Positions 60,168 through 64,000 of a stretch of DNA of 64,000 bases are shown here, in pieces; position 1 is the stretch's first letter; every line of letters starts with the position of its first letter. This stretch comes from Phorcus lineatus (lineage: Eukaryota; Mollusca; Gastropoda; Trochida; Trochidae), in contig OV121088.1 of NCBI GenBank assembly GCA_921293015.1, forward strand, positions 28,309,645 to 28,373,644. Direction: 5' to 3'. The position numbers and the translations under genes are program-made. The notes under the pieces were generated by a model. The model saw nothing but the letters and a program-made list of their open reading frames with translations. It had not been told where the DNA came from and did no database searches.

Positions 60168-61249
60168 CATCTTCAGAGCAATTAGCATCAAACAATTATC
60201 TTTAATTAAAACAATCAATTATCAATTATCAAATTTCAAAATTTATTTTAAGTTATGAAATGATCTTTGATTACATATAATTGTTCACTGTCCCTCCTTA
60301 TAATGTATTGCAATGCATAAAACACTTTCTCATGGATTTGTAAAAAGTTAATTACCTTGTGTGGGTGATGCGAAACGAGTGTGAACAATATTCTTAGACT
60401 TATCATTTTTGAGATATAGAGTAAGATTCGCTTATGAGACTGAATTATGTGTAAGAACAACAACATTTTCGTATCGATTAGATAGGATTGTTAGTATTGA
60501 TAGTTTTATCATTATAATGACCATTATCTATTTTGGTAGAATGTCATTTGTCACTACATATTAACATTATAAGAATGTCCAATTTAATTAATTGAATATT
60601 CGTTGGATAATACTAATTATCAGTTTCCATACTTAGACATAATTGCACTAATTACTTATTGCCAATCATAAACGACGATTACATTAATACCATTGATTAA
60701 AACAACTTTCGAACTAACGTACTGCCTTTCGTTATCCTATACCGTACTTTCAAGAAAAGCCTATTTATTTTTATCTGAACTGATTATTCATACTGATATT
60801 TCAAACGGTTAAATGAACCAATGCATTGAAGGACTAATAGATAACTCGGAAGAAGATCAAGTATAAATTCATTTACAACTATACTATACGACCATATTAT
60901 ACCTGTGGGCACCTGTACAATTATGATCAATATTGAATTATGAATTATGATCAATATGAAATAAATTGTTAGATGTAAGCAACTTATGCACTTTAATAAC
61001 TGTATATTCGTTATCATTGACAACTATCTGTAAAGAAAAGTTTTATGAAGAAGAGAATGTCTTTGTAAAATAAGTATTTATTTGTTATCTTTCCAACTCC
61101 TAAAAGGCCAAAAAACTTCCCTGGCTACGAAAACAAATTAAATGATTGATTTCATATCAAAAGAAAGCATTTGCATGTTACATAACTGACCCCTACTAAA
61201 TTTAAGTCACTTCATATGCGTTACAAAGTAATCTTTTGATTTCTTATTA

Positions 61250-61880
61250 AAGATTATATTATTGGTTATACATGGTCGTATCCGATTGTAACTGTATCAC
61301 CACAGGAGAACGAAAATCTATTCACTTGTCTACAAACACTTCTAATTGTCATGTTGATCCAAGATTGATTTTCAGATGACAATGAAAGGGGCATGGCGAC
61401 GTTTGTTTACTTTTTAATCATTGTTTACAACTTCATTTATTAATATCATTTTCTGTCAACCGAAATTAGAAACAATTGTTATTCTAACAGTGAATAGTAC
61501 TCTTTGCGTATTATCAAAACCATTTTGCATTTGCTTTGAAAAACGTTTATGAACACGATTCACTAAACACATCTTTAAACGCACGCGTTGTAAGCTCAGA
61601 TCACTGAAACAGTTTCACATGACCTTTCCAATGCAGTAGGTTAACTTGGTACAGGCTACAATGTCCTCACGTTGCAGAATTGTTTTCACTAACAAGTCCC
61701 TTGTTATCTTATCGAAGATAATGTTATTAGTTTCGCAAAGCTATATCCGATTAGCACTTTCCAATAACAGAGACGGACACAAATCTATTCATTTGTCCAG
61801 AAACACGTGTCGCTCTTGTGTTGATTGGAGATTGATCTATCCTCTGGCAACAATAAAACGTGGCATTGTGACTTTGATGG
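61250..61880 (+). repeat. Local tandem duplication, about 450 bp apart
   Basis: Shared words in order: AAGAT-ATATTATT / AAGATAATGTTATT, TATCCGATT, TCTATTCA-TTGTC, AAACAC, TGTTGAT and GGCATTG-like. Similarity is about 65-70% by eye. Confidence 0.5.
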
Positions 61881-62984
61881 ACTTGATAGCCACTGCATTC
61901 ACGAAGAAGGTGCAAATTAACTATAATAATACTGTCATTTCGCATGAATGATTATTTCTTACTTTACTGGTTGAGTCTTCGATCAGAACCAGTCTTCAGG
62001 ATATATCACTTACGAATATACAGCGAATGATTAAATACTCGCATTTATACTTATACAGATTATGATTACTTTTGGATGCAATATGCCCTACTAAACTTGC
62101 AACATAATAATGTACTGAATACCCTCTGCCGGTAGTAAAAAAACAAAACCGGGGTGAATCCATATGAACAATCACGTGACCGGGGATAAATCCTTAGATA
62201 TGTTTATGTGAGATGTTTGAATCTCCTATATGCATTCAAAACCCACACTGAGTAGAGGTATTGTCAAAGACCACAGAAAAGATAACATGTCCGACCCATG
62301 GTGAAACAAATCTTCGACGTCAAGATCACCAAAATTGACAGGACAGTGAGTCTTTCCCTCAACGTATTTTGTGTAAGATGATACTATAAAGAGGATTCGG
62401 CTCGCAAGCTACTTTATCGTCACAGTCCTTTGTCTTCTTTACAAAAAGCATAGGGGGAAACTTTAGGGGGATCCTATCAATATGATTTTAGATATTGGGA
62501 TTTAAAACCTAAAATTGGATCAATAAAGATTTCTGTAATAAATGAACATCGTAATGGTTACTTAATGTAGTTATGTACTGTTTTGTTGAAGAGTGTTACA
62601 AGTTATGATCATGTTCATATTTCTTTCTTGTACATGCATGGAAGCAAATGCCATAACGTTACTTGGCTATTCCTTTGTAATTAATAAATTCGTGCTTTAC
62701 GTTTATCCAGACATCACATGCTTCTCTCAAACTCTGCAACTGTATTTAAGCGGTTTAAAAACAATTTTCATATAAATGTAAAATTATCAAAATTATGTTT
62801 CGTGATCCTTTTTTGCATTGCATATTGCGTTTTCATATTGTCATTGTTAGAAACAACACTATAGCATAATACATTAGATGAATAAGTCAGTTTGAAGCGT
62901 CAACATACAATGCCACCACATCCGATTAACACTAGATCCTGCTGTCGCCTACGGGAGTGACAGTGATTTCCATTTGCATTGCAG

Positions 62985-63169
62985 AGTTCATCGTTGATAT
63001 GCTTAGTCAACTGATTTACATCAAGTCCCTCTCAGAGAACTCTTCCGCACCGACTTCAGTGTTACACTCCTTTGATGATCCAATAACTGTTGTAAACATT
63101 CCTAATTTACAGTTTAGCGGTTCTAAAGTTTTTTCAGCGTCTGAGAATATCAATCTCATGTTATCTTAA
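62985..63169 (+). CDS. Possible terminal exon of an unknown gene
   Basis: A good acceptor (TTTCCATTTGCATTGCAG, ending 62984) opens a 185-nt frame ending in TAA. It reads FIVDMLSQLIYIKSLSENSS, then SVLHSFDDPITVVN onward. The codon mix looks more protein-like than that of neighbouring chance frames. No domain is recognised and no partner exon was found in the window. It could equally be chance. Confidence 0.2.
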
Positions 63170-64000
63170 TACGATATGGTTGTCTCACCGCTAAAAGTGG
63201 TTATCATTAGCAGTTCAGCATTGTTATGTATTTCATAAATGACACCACGCACATGTATGTAAGCATTTGTAGTAAAGTGTACATTAGTTTAAACTATGAA
63301 CAGTCATACCAGATAAGTATATAGATATCAATTCTCAATTGCAAGTAATTTCTTTTTTAGGCTTGAGTCGTTAATCAAACGAGAGCTAATGTAACGATAA
63401 ACTTGCACGGATATAATTGGCTTTTTAATTTTATATTACTAATTTCAAGTAAGCAAATCACACTCGAAACAAACATTTCTTGTGTGATTGTCCATTATAT
63501 TGACGTTACGAAGGTTTTATTTCATGAGAAAGGTCACTTGCAACATCATTTTGTGATATTGTCACTGATTACACGAGCACAGATTAAACAACATGTTTAA
63601 AAGATCTATGATATACCAACATTTAAAAATAGATAAAAATCCCATTCTCTTATGAAGTAAATGTACATGTTGTTTAGTTTGAGAACATATGCAATCATTC
63701 ATGTTATCGTTTCCTACATATAGTGTAAAGTCCCTAACTCCCCTACAGAAACAGAAGGCCAATATATTTACGCAAACTACTTGGCTGACTTCATCTCCTG
63801 ACTGATGAATGAGTTACGTCGAACACGAGACCATAGGTTACAATTTACTGATGTCAATATGTGTTTATTTGCGGTTGTTGAGTCACAATATACAGGGTAT
63901 AGATCTGTATAAGTGCTTGAAATGTTACTCGTGTTATGCGTTATTGATGTAGTAGCTCTCGTATCTTTTATGTATAAACACGACAATATGTTTTTAATGA

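Larger units (their letters stand above)
60168..64000. other. AT-rich right flank
   Basis: Upstream region of the W-x-x-N gene and beyond. It contains a local duplication (61250-61410 and 61690-61880) and one possible exon (62985-63169). Otherwise nothing recognised. Confidence 0.45.

Overview
This is an AT-rich animal genomic window with very few genes. It most likely comes from a marine mollusc, probably a gastropod of the abalone kind. That placement is inferred from three things. One is an octopamine-type aminergic receptor. Another is repeated tRNA-derived SINEs whose 3' ends read GGCGTTAAAC followed by CACCTCACC- or ACTCACTCAC-like tails. The third is the long intergenic AT-rich DNA full of microsatellites and small foldback elements. 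No bacterial, CRISPR, rRNA or operon-like features are visible.

Two genes are well supported. At the left (1157-2341, + strand) a single-exon open reading frame encodes a complete 394-residue beta-adrenergic-like octopamine receptor. All class A landmarks are present except the toggle-switch Trp, which is Phe. At the right (58356-60116, - strand) I assembled a five-exon gene for a 248-residue secreted protein. It has a signal peptide, 18 tandem W-x-x-N tetrapeptides and a 12-cysteine C-terminal region. All four introns are GT-AG, the reading frame is kept across every junction, and there is a TATA box and initiator at the right spacing. I recognise no family for it. The two genes show no sign of working together.

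About 56 kb between them is mostly repeats. A Tc1-type transposon with a broken transposase lies at 30042-31471 in a TA microsatellite. A complete 415-bp miniature LTR retrotransposon (TRIM) lies at 15018-15432. It has a 4-bp target duplication, a perfect lysine-tRNA primer site, a polypurine tract, and LTRs that carry a tRNA-like sequence. Eleven copies of one tRNA-headed SINE cluster mainly at 39-60 kb, with other SINE pieces elsewhere. Several palindromic or MITE-like elements are present, including three hairpins in a row at 45862-46035.

The least expected large-scale feature is that the intergenic DNA looks like an old, decayed head-to-tail array. Blocks of roughly 100-400 bp recur in the same order and strand in successive units starting near 13.5, 20.3, 31.5, 40.0, 47.7 and 53.3 kb. 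I label these blocks R1-R8. No intact gene was found inside the units. All comparisons were made by eye; no alignment or database search was run.
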